Of a stretch of DNA of 64,000 nucleotides, positions 11,333 through 23,560 are shown one piece after another. The notes under the pieces were generated by a model. The model did not search any database. It saw nothing but the letters and a program-made list of their open reading frames with translations, and was not told the DNA's origin. Where the stretch lies: assembly GCA_022559985.1 (NCBI GenBank), contig JAFJTR010000017.1, positions 1 through 64,000 on the forward strand, written 5' to 3'. The first letter of the stretch is position 1; every line of letters begins with the position of its first letter. The position numbers were made by a program, and so were the translations under genes. Source of the DNA: Parastagonospora avenae f. sp. tritici 18332-5 (taxonomy: Eukaryota; Ascomycota; Dothideomycetes; Pleosporales; Phaeosphaeriaceae).

Positions 11333-12204
11333 GTTTGGGGAGAGGGCGTGATGACGCTTCAGGTGTGCTGCAGGGTACTGCGACGAAACTAAGACGGAGG
11401 ATTGTAAGTCGAAGCTTGTAAGCTGTTGAGATGTGACTAGGTGATATACCATTACCCTAGTCGAGAAGTAGAGGATGAAATTACCATGAAGCTGAATCGT
11501 ACACCGCTTACGTCTATCAAACTGTTGACACCGAGAATCGTAGATGATCGTTTAGCTACTTGTAATATTGGGTATTTATGATACTGTGAGCATGTAAGTT
11601 ATTGGCCTTAGGACGGACAAACGGCTGCGTCTCGGTGCATCTCTTTCCCCTTGTCCCCATCGGTAGCTGGACTGATTGCGACGGACGAGCGTCGTCCGCT
11701 CCTGGGGGGAGGGCGCGACAGTAACCACGCTGCTGTAATTAACTGCCCTATTGCAATCACAAAAGAGAGTGAGATCACTAATCCCACTTACAGTAAGATC
11801 ACTAATCCCACTTACAGTAAGATCACTAATCCTAGTTAAGGCTCGACGAACGCCAAGAGCGCATCCTGGGTGATTCTACCCATCATCAGTGTGCATTGCC
11901 GCGTCGGACCGTTGCGTACCTATCTTCTTAGGGGTTGCACGTTAGTCTTATGAATAATGACCAGTCTCAGCTTACCATAACGGAATCCAGAGCGGTTGAT
12001 CGACCGCTCTACGCGCCCTTTCCAGTAGTTCCGAAAAGTTTCAAGGAAATTACAATATCTGCTTCAGCAGCCGGAAGAGTCCGAGTAAACTAGGATGCGT
12101 GTCGCCCATCAGAGGCTCTGTAAGCCACCGCCGGAGTATAAGAAGGACACGTAGCAAGCACATCATGAATCACAACTCATCAACTCTCACTCCCATCTTA
12201 CACC
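11333..12204. other. intergenic with a short tandem repeat
   Basis: No supported gene. It contains the 24-base tandem repeat at 11773. The last 80 bases have a typical promoter look (TATAAGAA-like element near 12135) before the SDR start. Confidence 0.5.
11773..11832. repeat. 24-base tandem repeat, about 2.5 copies
   Basis: The unit begins GATCACTAATCCC and ends ACTTACAGTAA. Two perfect copies lie at 11773-11796 and 11797-11820, followed by a partial copy that diverges after GATCACTAATCC. Each unit contains both a CTAAT branch-like and a TTACAG acceptor-like string, so it could confuse splice prediction. Confidence 0.9.
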
Positions 12205-13257
12205 ATGTCCGACCTCGTTTTGATCACGGGCGGCTCGGGCCACATCGGCCTTCGCGTAATCATCTCAGCTCTACAAGCAGGGTACTCCGTCCGCGCCGCC
12301 GTCCGCGGTGCATCAAAAGTCGACTTGATCCTCGCGGCGCCATCTATCCAGGCCCTCAACCCTGGATCCAAGCTTACATTCATCATCGTCCCCGATCTAC
12401 TCGTCGATGGCGCATATGAAGAGGCTATCAAGGGCGCGGCGTACGCCATACACGTCGCATCCCCATTAGCCGCTCCGCTTCAAGAGGGCGAGGACTACCA
12501 GACAAAGTTCGTTGAGCCTGCGATTAGGGGCACGGTGAACATGCTCGAGGCTGCGAAGAAAGACGGCGGGGTGAAACGGGTGGTGATCACGTCGTCTGTC
12601 AGTGGTATCGCGTTTTGGAAAGACCTCTATGAGTGGCCGGCTGAGACGGTTATCAACGAAGAGACGAGAGCGAAGAATGTCCCGGGTCCATATACGACGG
12701 AAGTGGAAGCGTATAGCGCGGGCAAGATTGGTGCGTTGAACGAGACGGAGGCGTGGATGGAGCGTGAGAGCGGTAATGTTGGGTTTGATGTGGTGAACAT
12801 TGTCCCATCGTTAGTTTTTGGCAGGGATGAACTGGCTACAAATCCGACGGAGGCCCTCAAAGGTACGAACCTGCTTGTTCTTGGGCCGGTGCTTGGAGAA
12901 AAGATTGATCTCCCGATGGTGGGGTGTTCGGTCGATGCGAGAGATGTCGCCACCGCGCATGTTAGGGCTCTCGACCCAACGGTGCCTGGTAATCAGGCGT
13001 ATCTACTAACCGCCGGAGGGCTCGAGGGAAGGCCTCTGGAAGATTTGTTTGACATTGTTGCGCGAAATTTCCCCGATGCTGTCGAGGTGGGGACTTTGCC
13101 GAACAATGGCAGCATCGCGAGCAGGCCTAGGAGGTTTGATGCGGCGGCTTCTGAGAAGGCGCTGGGCATGAAGTACCTTGATTTCGAAGTGCAGGTGAAG
13201 GACGTGGTCGGATATTACCTGGAGCTGGTGGCGGCGGTGAAGGGAGATTCTGTGTGA
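12205..13257 (+). CDS. NAD(P)-dependent extended SDR (dihydroflavonol/ketone reductase-like)
   Basis: A single exon of 350 aa. The Rossmann nucleotide-binding motif is LITGGSGHIG at residues 6-15. The active site YSAGK (YxxxK) follows a VVITSSVSG segment that supplies the catalytic Ser. NIVPSLVFGRD is typical of the dihydroflavonol-4-reductase/methylglyoxal reductase (Gre2-like) group of extended SDRs. It likely reduces a ketone or aldehyde with NADPH in the cytosol. The start is the first ATG after a promoter-like stretch, and the Rossmann fold begins at once. The exact substrate cannot be read from sequence. Confidence 0.88.
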   Translation: MSDLVLITGGSGHIGLRVIISALQAGYSVRAAVRGASKVDLILAAPSIQALNPGSKLTFIIVPDLLVDGAYEEAIKGAAYAIHVASPLAAPLQEGEDYQTKFVEPAIRGTVNMLEAAKKDGGVKRVVITSSVSGIAFWKDLYEWPAETVINEETRAKNVPGPYTTEVEAYSAGKIGALNETEAWMERESGNVGFDVVNIVPSLVFGRDELATNPTEALKGTNLLVLGPVLGEKIDLPMVGCSVDARDVATAHVRALDPTVPGNQAYLLTAGGLEGRPLEDLFDIVARNFPDAVEVGTLPNNGSIASRPRRFDAAASEKALGMKYLDFEVQVKDVVGYYLELVAAVKGDSV

Positions 13258-15693
13258 ACCTGTGGTGTGGTCAGCTTAATCGTGTGGTCCTCAATACTTT
13301 CCGAGGTCTGCAACCCAAATCACGTGATCAGTCATTCCTTCCATGTGGCGTGCGCAGTACTATATACTCTTCTCATCGAAGTACTCAGCTTTACCATGCT
13401 TGCATCACCAAGCCGAAATGCCTGTTAAGCGAAACACGCAACATAACTTGTCCTGCTGTAGGATTCAAGTTAATTACAGTGCATCCAGCATGACCTGGTC
13501 AAGCAAGCAGCCGTTACATGCAAGCTTTGTCAAGCCTAAGCGCCACTCGCACCTCGTTTCTGTATTCATGAAATGCACAAGGCTTCCAGGATCTGCCGCG
13601 CGGAAAGCAACGGAGTGGTTCGTCAGACGCGTACACGTTCGGGGTCGTGAAGAATCTAGATTTTGTTGTTGGCAAGGAAGGCCTGAACTGAATCTCTGCT
13701 TCGTGAGTCGGAGGTCGGAGGGAAGTATGGAGGATCGAATGATCTTGTGGTGCTGTTATACCATTTCTTACAGTTCACAATCGTCAAGATAGCGAATTTG
13801 CCTCAGATTAGTACTTGATGCGCGTATATAGCGCCCGTCTTTGAAGCGATACACCGAAGCCTCCTGGTTCATTTGGTAGGTTGCCTGATATTCAAAACTG
13901 CCTGTGTCATGATGTCGACGGTAAATTTGCTCTTACTCAGAAACGAAATCATGCTGCCTCAAGCAACGCCAGTAACGTGGGTCCGAGCATGATGCTGTCG
14001 AGGATATAATTTTGTCGACCTCGTGGAGCATGCGCAGTCTAATAATGTCATCGCACGGAGCTATTGTTATCGAATTCGCAAGCCTTTCTGGGGGCACATG
14101 CACCTACTCATCGCTAAATATTTTCATTGGCTGCAGCGGGCACCGTAAGCGCCTTCGCGTCTCGTTTCGTTCAAGTGAATCCCCACAAGCCCATCAAACG
14201 CCGACGCATCGAGCGGGAACGCATCCAGTGACGTTATGGCAGCGCTTCTTGACACAGGAGCAATAGAAGAGTTGCCTATCTGGGGTTCGGCAGGCCGTGT
14301 AGGTAGATGGCGCGCACTCATGCAGGGCAACAGTGTGCATACCGAATGTACTGCTGTACAACTGATGGCCAATATTTGTTGCGCGTCGGTGGAGGTTGTC
14401 TTCGGTCAACAATGGAACTACTCGAGGGGTCCAACGTCAGCCACTGCATGGCTCCTGCATGTCTGCTTGGATGCTGTACCCCCTGAAATCCTCGAGGGAT
14501 CGCTTGCGCAGGCTTCTCGCGTGCTTTGCAGGGATGCCGAAGCAGGGTGAAGGCGCCCATCGCGATAGCAGTGCCTGGGGAAGGGTGTTGGGGGCAGAAT
14601 TAGTGTGCTGCACGATGCCCCCTCCTGTGACGATGTTTCTGGATGCTCACCAACGGCGGCTAGGCTTCGGAGCAGAAACCAGCGCATAGGTCAGGCCTTC
14701 GAATGAGGTCGGTGTACGTTGTCCATGAGATTCGAAACAAAGTTCGGGGGGGCCAGCCATAGAAAAGGGTAGGCCCAGCGCTTGCGCGGAAGCATTTGTT
14801 GGACGTCTTGAATCCTACCTGGTGGAGCTGTCACCGCGCCGCATCGCCAAATATTATGCGAATTTCGCAGCTTTGTCCTCGTCCTTCACTTGCCGTCTAC
14901 GCTCGCTTGACCGTCTCATTGGCTCGTATTCAGATTATTGGTAGACGCTACACAGACGCTGGTGTGTTGTTTAGGAGGTGTCAAACCGCTGATAGAAGAT
15001 CCCGGCTATACCGCATGCCGACAAGCCTCGCCTCCCATCACGTCTCCGCTGCCGCTGGGAGCCCCTCCGAGACCTGGTGCAGTTTGAAACACGCTCGACC
15101 CGCCGCCTTTTGTCGCTGAGCTCACCCGCAGCGCCTTTTCCGCCGGCGACTTGGAGTACTGTCGTGGACGCTTCCTCTGCCTAGTTCCTCACACAGAGCG
15201 CCTTTTCCTTGCAGCCTGCAGCCTTGGTCGCGTCTGCCGCCTGCACGTGTGGCCCAACTGCATCCCTAGGTACCTCGATACTTGGACTGCATCTGCCTTG
15301 CTTGGCCGCCAACAACGTCACCTGCTGCTCGTCTCGACCCGAAGCTCTCTCCAGCAGCCATCGCTCCTTCCAAAACTGGTCAGCATTCTTCGGCTGACGG
15401 CAGCGGACCACGCAGCCGGGACCAAGCTTCGTCGACGTGCAACCTCGCAGCGAGAAACCCCTCATTCTTCAGCGCCCCACGAACACGGAGAGCTCGGTCA
15501 CCTCTGCCTGACTCGTCACATACTCGTACTCGCTGCACCAACTCGCCCGACGAGAAGCCTTCACCCGCAAATCACGACACCAACGGGCGATCGCTGTTGC
15601 ACCGTCAAGTGGCAGGCAAGGCATCGCACGTGAGAGCCAGAGCAGTAGATGCAAACCACGGCCCACGAGCAAACCTCGAGTCCGCCGCCCAAC
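13258..15693. other. 2.4 kb gene-poor region and MAPKK leader
   Basis: Many overlapping ORFs of 60-180 aa occur on both strands, none with domain or splice support. The last 600 bases are rich in C and probably form the 5' leader of the MAPKK gene, with several upstream ATGs including an in-frame one at 15649. Confidence 0.5.
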
Positions 15694-17235
15694 ATGTCCC
15701 AAGCAGTGCCCCTCCTTCGCCCGCCCGTTCCAGGCGGTCGCTCCCAGGGCGGAGGCCGCACAGCACCGCGTCTGGGCCTCTCCATCCCAGCTTCGCCAAA
15801 TGCGAGGCCAGTCACCAACGGCACAAATGAAGTCCAGCCGAGCTTATCGCGGCCCATGCCACCAGCTCTCCGTCTCGCCACCCCCATGGGCTCCAACACC
15901 ACACCACAAGAAGGTCGACGAGCTCTGCCACCACTCCGAATTGGTACGGGATCATCAGCAGGCGGCTCGAGTGATGCGAGCGCAGACTCGAGGTCGGGCA
16001 GCATGGGCGAGATGCAGGCGAACGGATCAGCAGCGTCATATCAGGCCACACTAGGATTCCCAGGCCTGCAGACGGGTACCGATCCCATTTCTGCGATATC
16101 ACAAGGTGGAAGCGAAGGCGCCCCTTCAATGGAGCGGGAGAACAGCAGCCAGCCATTGCCAGATCTGGACGCCATGGCTGCTGACCTTGGCCGGCCGCTG
16201 GAAGTCGACGATCTAGACGAGGCAGGATGGAAAGCCGCAAGTGGACGGGGGATGATAGAAGAGCTGGGAAGTCTGGGCGAGGGCGCTGGTGGTGCTGTCA
16301 CGAAGAGCAGACTCAAGGGTGGGAAGACCACTTTTGCGCTCAAGGTACGTACGATTCGTGTTTCATACAGATCGGCAACTAACGTCCCCCCAGATCATCA
16401 CCACAGACCCCAACCCCGAGGTCAAGAAGCAGATCGTTCGAGAGCTTTCATTCAACAAGAACTGCGCGAGCGAACACATCTGCAAATACTACGGAGCGTT
16501 TGTCGACGACAGCACTGGTACCATCAGCATCGCCATGGAGTTCTGCGAGGGCGGTTCACTCGACGCCGTGTACCGCGAAGTTAAGAAACTGGGCGGTCGT
16601 ACCGGCGAGAAGGTCCTTGGCAAGGTTGCCGAGGGCGTACTCAACGGTCTCACATATCTACATTCCCACCGCATCATCCACCGAGACATCAAACCAAGCA
16701 ACATTCTTCTTTGCCGGAACGGCCAAGTCAAGCTTTGCGACTTCGGCGTGTCCGGAGAGTTTGGAACCAAAGGCGATGCCAACACATTCATCGGTACGTC
16801 GTATTACATGGCACCCGAGCGCATCACTGGACAAAGCTACACCATCACAAGTGATGTGTGGAGCTTAGGTGTGACTCTACTTGAAGTCGCACAGCATCGA
16901 TTCCCATTCCCAGCGGACGGCACGGAGATGCAACCGCGTGCTGGTCTCATCGACCTGCTCACATACATTGTTCGACAACCGATCCCGAAGCTCAAGGATG
17001 AGCCCGAGGCCGGTATCAAGTGGACAGAGAACTTCAAATACTTCATCGAGTGTTGGTATGTATTGCTCTTGTTGCTGATATTGAGGCTAGGCTGACAAAT
17101 TACAGTCTCGAGAAAGAATGTCCGCGAAGAGCGACACCATGGCGCATGCTCGAACATCCTTGGATGGTGGAGATGAAGTCGAAGAAAGTCAACATGGCAC
17201 ATTTCCTCAAGCAGGTGTGGGACTGGCAAGACTAG
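15694..17235 (+). CDS. mkk1: MAP kinase kinase, cell wall integrity type
   Basis: Three exons (15694..16344, 16394..17055, 17106..17235) give 480 aa. The N-terminal 200 residues are Pro/Ser/Gly-rich. The kinase domain begins at [15 protein letters not shown] (Gly loop), with the ATP lysine in TTFALK at the first exon end, catalytic [15 protein letters not shown], and an activation segment with [19 protein letters not shown]. It ends [15 protein letters not shown]. This is closest to the Mkk1/Mkk2 (MkkA) group that passes signals from Bck1 to Slt2/MpkA in the cell wall integrity cascade. I chose the ATG at 15694 ([15 protein letters not shown]) because Mkk1 orthologues start this way; an in-frame ATG 45 bases upstream would add 15 residues. 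Introns are 49 and 50 bases. Confidence 0.93.
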
Positions 17236-17989
17236 AGCGACTTCATTCTTTGCGCGTTCGATTCGACTCTATTCAGATTCTCTTGTCAACCTTGACTTTT
17301 CTATCGATACCAGGGGCTAAGTGCTGTGCATTAGACCGCGTTGGGGTATATTTCGCAAATATTTGGCACTTTTGGCGAAGAGAAGTAGCTCGGTTGGTTG
17401 GTTGGCACACATTGTTGCCTACGACCTTGAGGCTTTGGACGATTCCTTTGAATAAGGTTCGGTTGGTACAGGCTGAATGCTACGCCTCGACGAGATTAGC
17501 ATCAAAGGCATTGGCAGGCGTTAGATTATGCTGGGCTTCACGTTGCATGTAGCGATGTATATCCGCACACAATACCTTGCAATATCAACACATATAGACA
17601 TGATGAGGGCGTATCTTGGTTAACATGATATATGGGAGCACATGGACTGCTGTGACGTTAGGCGTCGCGCGTGAATGAACACTCTTGCTAGCGCCAAAAG
17701 TGCACCGGCTGATTCTCGGAGCATGCCACTTCCCGGCGTTCAGAGTCATGCCAAATTATTTACTCGTCAGCTCAGCGCAACTGAGCTCAGCGCCGCACTC
17801 GCTGACACAACCGCTATTGAAACCTCGAGGAAGCTCACCCTACCTTCGCTTTACTTCCCGCGACCATCCTCGAGAAATTCCTACATTCCCACTGCGACCG
17901 CGCACCGCGCACACAACCCCGCCATTTGCCCCACCACATAGCATTTCGAAGTTCAAGGTCGCCCAGCGCAACCACCACGCCCACGCACA
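17236..17989. other. intergenic, promoter of PheRS beta
   Basis: No supported gene. It contains a GGTTGGTTGGTTGG run near 17394 and pyrimidine-rich promoter sequence before 17990. Confidence 0.5.
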
Positions 17990-19925
17990 ATGCCCACCAT
18001 CGGGGTCGATAAGGCGGCGCTCTTCAAGGAGCTCGGCCGCGAGTACACGACGGAGGAGTTCGACGAGCTATGTTTCGAATTCGGCATCGAACTGGACGAG
18101 GACACAAGTCAGAGCACCAAGCCTGAGGATCTGGCACAACCTCCGCAGCTCAAGATCGAGATACCCGCCAACCGATATGACATGCTGTGCTTCGAGGGCA
18201 TTGCCATGAACCTAAAGGTTTTCTTGGACCAACAAAAGCTGCCAAAGTGGAGTTTGACGGCGCCAAAGGATGGGGAGCTGCAGGTGCTGGACATCAAGAA
18301 GGAGACGGAGCAGATACGGCCGCTGTGCTCGGGTGTAGTTCTAAGGAACATCGAGTTCACACAAGAGCGGTACGACTCATTCATTGCGCTGCAAGACAAG
18401 CTGCACGCGAATCTGGCGCGGAACCGGACGCTGGTTTCGATCGGAACACACGACCTGGACACGATAAAGGGCCCCTTCTCATACGAGGCGCTTGCACCCG
18501 AGCAGATTGAGTTTGTCCCTCTGAACCAGACCAAGAAGATGAACGGCAAGGAGCTCATGGACTTCTACGACGTAAGACAGGACCATTGAACTTCGATTGT
18601 GGCACGCTAACACAGCGCAGAAAGACAAGCACCTCGGTCGCTTCCTCCACATCATCCGCGACGCGCCCGTCTACCCCGTCATCTACGACTCGAACCGCAC
18701 CGTCCTCTCGCTCCCGCCCATCATTAACGGCGACCACAGCAAGATTACCCTCAACACCAAGAATGTCCTTATCGAGATCACTGCGCTGGACAAGACCAAG
18801 GTCGAGATCGTGAACCACATGCTCGTAGCCATGTTCGCAGGCTACGCAGAGTCAATAGAAGCGCTTAAGATCAACTCCCCACACAACAACGAGTCAAGAG
18901 AAGCGCCCGATCTCTCACCACGCGAGATGCAAGCCGAAGTCGACTACCTCAACCAGGTCACCGGCCTGAGCCTCAAGCCCGAGGAAATCTCAAAACTCCT
19001 GTCAAAAATGGGCCACGACGTCAAGCCCTCCGCCTCCGACCCCAACATTCTCGACGTCTCCGTGCCCATAACACGCGCAGACATCCTCCACCAAGCAGAC
19101 ATCATGGAAGACTACGCCATCGCATACGGCTTCAACAAGCTGCCGCGCGTCTACCCAAATAAGACCGCCGCCGTTTCCGCGCCGCTGCCCATCAACAAGC
19201 TCGCCGACATCGTGCGACTCGAATCCGCCGCCGCGGGCTGGACAGAAGTCATGCCACTCATCCTGTGCTCGCACGAAGAGAACTTCGAGTGGCTGAACCG
19301 CGTCGACGACGGCAAGACCGCTGTCAAGCTAGCCAACCCCAAGACAGCCGAGTACCAGCTCGTACGGACATCGTTGCTTCCCGGCCTACTGAAGACGATC
19401 AACAGTAACAAGCACCACGCCGTTCCCATGAAGATCTTCGAGGTGAGCGACGTGGGCTTCATTGACTTGGAGCAGGAGCGCAAGAGCCGGAATGAGAGAC
19501 ATTTCGCGGCCGCGATCATGGGCAAGACGAGTGGGTTTGAACAGGTCCATGGGCTGTTGGATCGCGTTATGTTGATGCTACGGAGCGCGTTCATTACGCG
19601 CGAGGATGGCATGAAGAATGATAAGCTTGAGGGGTATTGGATTGAGGAAGTTGATGGTAAGTCGAATTCCAGATTTTTGCGTATGGAGCGATAAGTGCTA
19701 ATGTGGTAACCAGATCCAACTTTCCTACCCGGTCACGCGGCCGCCATCAAGCTCAACCTCGGCGGCAAGAACCACACGATTGGTGTCTTTGGCATTCTGC
19801 ATCCGAGTGTGTTGGGCAAGTTTGAATTGCCGTAAGTTTATTTCCATTGATGGAATCGGGCATGACTAATTTTAAGCAGATACCCTGTCAGCACGGTCGA
19901 GTTCAACCTCGAGGTCTTCTTGTAG
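17990..19925 (+). CDS. FRS1: phenylalanyl-tRNA synthetase beta subunit, cytosolic
   Basis: Four exons (17990..18571, 18621..19656, 19714..19831, 19880..19925) give 593 aa, almost exactly the length of the yeast protein (595). The N-terminus [19 protein letters not shown], the B3/B4 editing region ([19 protein letters not shown]), the B5 domain ([17 protein letters not shown]) and the catalytic-like core ([58 protein letters not shown]) are all present in order. It pairs with the alpha subunit to charge tRNA-Phe. The last exon is only 46 bases and encodes the C-terminal [12 protein letters not shown]. Confidence 0.96.
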
Positions 19926-20775
19926 AGTAAGTTGATAAGGAAGGATTCTGGAACAGAAGAGTAGCGAATGCATCAAGCGTATGGCATAGATGAATGAAAA
20001 GATATGTACATGTCAAGAGGGTTTTTGCTTGACTTGGTGAATCTGAGTGGATGTGCTGATCAGCTCCTTCGTACTTTTGCGACTACTTTATCTACTTCCT
20101 ATGCACTCCGTCTTGGTCTAGAGCAGTGATTATAGCACTAGCCATGTCAATACTGTCCCCTTTGACGACGGGATCTTCCGAATTTTTTCGGCCACGCGTA
20201 GCACGATCGTATCCCAGCTTTTCGAGTCTTGCCCTCGCACGCATACTCCGGAGGGGTGGTACAACTCACTGTAACGAATACGAGTCGGGGTTTAGTAGTT
20301 TTTCGTTTTCTTCAAACTCGTGGCTGTGCAAACTATATAGCCTGGAGATGGTTCGGTTCTCAGGGCATGGGGGGATTACTCATGCTTGCGCAACGGGCTT
20401 CGTCAGCTGCGTGGGCAGTAGGTTCACGTGGTGTTAAGATGTCCTCACTGCTGTTTGAGATGAGGTCGTTGACTGCTTTGTCCTGATGAGTTTCTGGGTA
20501 GATGTGTGCTGTTTCAGCTTGTCTCGATGCTCGCTGAAAGATATGGTGTCGGTTGTGTCGACAACAAGTATTAATGTAGATGCAAATGCTATTACGCGTA
20601 TTTTGCATTGGCGTTTAATATTGTTATTGTGTTTTCTACTTGTCGGATTTCACTAGATGGGAGCTTTTAAGGCAAGTCTCGACACTGACGCTCAGCTGCG
20701 GTCGCTTTATTTCCAATGCTGAGATGTGAATTACAATCGTATTCGTGATTTGCGACGTCCACTAAGACATGTTCG
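19926..20775. other. intergenic, AT-richer, no supported gene
   Basis: No N-terminal half of the MFS remnant that follows can be found here. No clear coding frame. Confidence 0.5.
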
Positions 20776-21896
20776 ATGGTGGGGATATTTTGGCTGCTCG
20801 CAATCTGCTCTGGCTCATGCGTTCTTTTGATGGGTTTGTTGCTACCGGAAACGTGTCGTTTCATTGCTGGCAATGGATCGAATCAAGTCTCCGGGATCCA
20901 TCGCAGTCTCGTATCCCATATCAACCATGTTCAAGAACTGAAGGACCCGGAGAAACAGTCGAATACACCAAAGAGAACGCCAGTACGAAAAGCATTCAAG
21001 GTGCCGAATCCACTTGTGAGTCTCAAGATGCTTCTTGCCGAAGATACTATCCTCATCACCCTCATATACGGAATATACTATGCGAACTTCAGCTGCCTAC
21101 AGGCCTCTTTGTCTACACTTTTTATTCAAATATACGGGGTATCGGGGTTCCAGGCCGGCTTGATATATTTACCATTTGGTATCGGCTCATGTGTGGGAGC
21201 CTAATGCTCAGGTATGTTTGCAGACTTGTCATTCCCATCTCAGCACTCATCACATTGCTCTCTTCTCATCCAACAAGGCGCTATCATAAATCGCGATTAT
21301 CGCACGACAGCACAAGATCGCGAAATCACAATAAATGTTGTCGGGGGTGATGATATGGCAGTGTTCCCAATCGAGAAAGCAAGATTCAAAAGTATTTGGT
21401 ACCATATCAGCGCCGTCGGCGTATGCACTATAGGCTATGGATGGGTATTGCAAGCTCGAATAGTGAGGATCCTAAGATTTGGAATTATCGAAGAAGCGCT
21501 AAGAGTCACACAGCACATGTCTATTGCGTTGATTCTCCAATTCATCATCGGTTGTGCAACAGCCATCACTTTCAATGTAAGCTACGGCATCGTATAACCT
21601 ACAGATACTCTTTCATCGCTTCTGTACTAATTTGATTCTAGCTATGTGGCACACTTCTCGTCGATATACATCCAGCGTCCCCAGCTGCAGCACAGGTGGC
21701 AAACAATATCGTACGATGCTCGTTAGCGGGCATCGGCTTGGCCATGCTAGACGTGGCGTTGAGGAATGTCGGAACTGGTTGGGCATTCACAATTTTGGGT
21801 ACTATGAGCTGGGGATGCTTGGGGATCGCCTGGATAGAATGGGAATACGGACAACGATGGAGGGAGGATATGGTGAATGCGGGTAACGTGCGTTAG
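20776..21896 (+). pseudogene. truncated MFS multidrug transporter remnant
   Basis: The readable frame starts in mid-protein at a segment like the sixth membrane helix (IFWLLAICSGSCVLLMGLLLPETCRF) and runs through the central loop and last six helices. Parts are 20776..21211, 21278..21576 and 21642..21896, with normal introns between. Known DHA1 drug:H+ antiporters have about six helices before this point; none is found upstream. In addition a TAA at 21202-21204 breaks the frame in GIGSCVGA (stop) CSG just before a good donor site. Motifs such as LPETCR and RNVGTGWAFT are typical of the family. So this is a 5'-truncated copy with a later nonsense change. Confidence 0.8.
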
Positions 21897-22329
21897 ATAG
21901 AGACTGTGATGATGTAAGGTGCGTTCCATACTTTCTGATCTACGCGTCAATATGCGCGAGAGGCTCGATCTTCACTCCGTCTCAATCATTGTTATCTCAC
22001 CCTGTAGGTAATTTCAATAAACTAGACCATACATAGGTAATCTCAGTTAGTCAGGCCAGTACTCCTTCCACCAGTCCTGTTTTATCTTCATGAATGCGGG
22101 GCATGTATTCTCGGGAAAACCTTTTGCTACATTTTACAATCCTATCTCATGCTTCGCCACGATGGTAACAAAGGAATCGCAGATTACCGTTGACTGACAT
22201 CCACATGAAACATCTAAAGGTGCTAAGTCATTCAACGCCAGAGCAAAATACTCCATGGCTTGCACCTTTCTCACTCCCGTCCGAGCTCATGTGCCTCGCC
22301 TCCCCGATTGCCTTGATTAGACTGCCTGC
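21897..22329. other. intergenic, no supported gene
   Basis: Separates the MFS remnant from the 3' end of the BTB-like gene. Confidence 0.5.
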
Positions 22330-23532
22330 TTAGCAGCCCTTAGGCAACTTAGTACCACGAGTCTTGCGCCAGTGAGAACGCTCACGCAGTGTGAACTTGC
22401 GCTCATCAACTGCGAGCTTCACCTTCTCCTGAATCGACTTCTCGTCCACCGCGGCCTCCTCCTTCTTCTTAGCCCAGTACCTTTTGTCCTCGTTCGCCTT
22501 GTCCTTGATATGCTGCTCGCGCTCCTTCGCCCGCTTCGCCTGCTCCTGCTCGCGTTGCTCAGGGCCTTGCTCCCATTGCTCACGCTTCTGCGCGCGCTCG
22601 ATGGCCGATGCTTTGGCGCGCGAGTGATACTCTCGAGTCTTGATGGCGCGCTGGATACGGTCCTGCTCTTCCTGCTTGCGCTCCTCGTTTCTGCTGACGT
22701 ATTCGGCGTGGCGAGCGTGGGACATCTGGATCTGCTCGTTGATAATAGGGTTGTTTGAAAGGTACGCGGTGAAGTCGTCGACGTCGGGGATCTTGTTCTC
22801 GCGCATCTTCTTGGCCAGATTCTTGGAGGCGAGGATGTAGAGCATGCGGGGGCGCTCGCGGGCGAAGTAGGTCACCGCATCGATCTCATCATATGAGGGT
22901 AGATCGTTGTGAAGAATGGCTTCGCACTTGCGGTAGATGTGGGCAGTGTACTGTTCCATGCCGAGGACAGCCGCGGCCGCAGTGACGCTGAGCATGTCGT
23001 AAACTTCCATATCGTAGTGTCTCATACGTAAATCTTTGTGGTGCCAGGATACCATTCTGCTCATGTAGGCAATGAGAAGGACGACGCCGCGCGCATCTAT
23101 ATCGTGAGGTAGCTTGATGAGACCATGGATGAGCAATTCTGGTTTCGTGGACGTGACCAGGAAAAGTGCGCATGGAAGATCGATGAGCGCAACGTTGCCT
23201 TTGCAGATGATAGCACGCTCACCTTTCCCAAAATCCTTACGGACTTTAAGAGGGCACAGGCGGAGATCGACACCATCAAGTGGCATGGCAGAAGGGAAAA
23301 CGCTACAGGTCATAAGAATGTAAACGTTGGGATACGCCGTAGTAGGATGGAGGCTAGTCACAACGGGACCGTACATGTCGGAAAGATGCGCAGGGGTTGA
23401 ACCGGATGTCAGGTTTGTGGCAGTGAATGGCTGAGCATTAGGGTTCAACTGGCCTCGGTCCGAACCTGGGGCAGACTTTCTGGACTCAAAAGGCCGTGCA
23501 AGTGGACTCAAGTCGTATCGACTCGTCATCAT
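22330..23532 (-). CDS. BTB/POZ-like fungal protein with charged coiled-coil tail
   Basis: A single exon of 400 aa. The middle (about residues 110-240) has the layout of divergent fungal BTB-like proteins: a hydrophobic core (GNVALIDLPCALFLV), a KLPHDIDARGVVLLIAYM segment and a helical stretch ending LGMEQYTAHIYRKCEAIL. The C-terminal 140 residues are very rich in E, K, R and Q (for example EERKQEEQDRIQRAIKTRE) and should form a long helix or coiled coil. It ends LPKGC. Family role is unknown; BTB folds usually mediate protein dimerisation. A broken paralogue lies 500 bases away in opposite orientation. Function not assigned. Confidence 0.65.
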   Translation of the reverse strand: MMTSRYDLSPLARPFESRKSAPGSDRGQLNPNAQPFTATNLTSGSTPAHLSDMYGPVVTSLHPTTAYPNVYILMTCSVFPSAMPLDGVDLRLCPLKVRKDFGKGERAIICKGNVALIDLPCALFLVTSTKPELLIHGLIKLPHDIDARGVVLLIAYMSRMVSWHHKDLRMRHYDMEVYDMLSVTAAAAVLGMEQYTAHIYRKCEAILHNDLPSYDEIDAVTYFARERPRMLYILASKNLAKKMRENKIPDVDDFTAYLSNNPIINEQIQMSHARHAEYVSRNEERKQEEQDRIQRAIKTREYHSRAKASAIERAQKREQWEQGPEQREQEQAKRAKEREQHIKDKANEDKRYWAKKKEEAAVDEKSIQEKVKLAVDERKFTLRERSHWRKTRGTKLPKGC

Positions 23533-23560
23533 GGCGCCTGTCCTGTTCTAGATTTTGTCT

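Noticed and set aside
11651..11839. ORF covering the 24-base repeat
   Set aside because: Its repetitive ITNPTYSK ending is just translation of the tandem repeat.
13343..13792. 149-codon ORF after the SDR gene
   Set aside because: No recognisable motif or codon bias; region has similar ORFs in several frames.
15649..15693. Upstream in-frame ATG as the MAPKK start
   Set aside because: Would add 15 residues not expected in Mkk1 proteins, which begin near [14 protein letters not shown].
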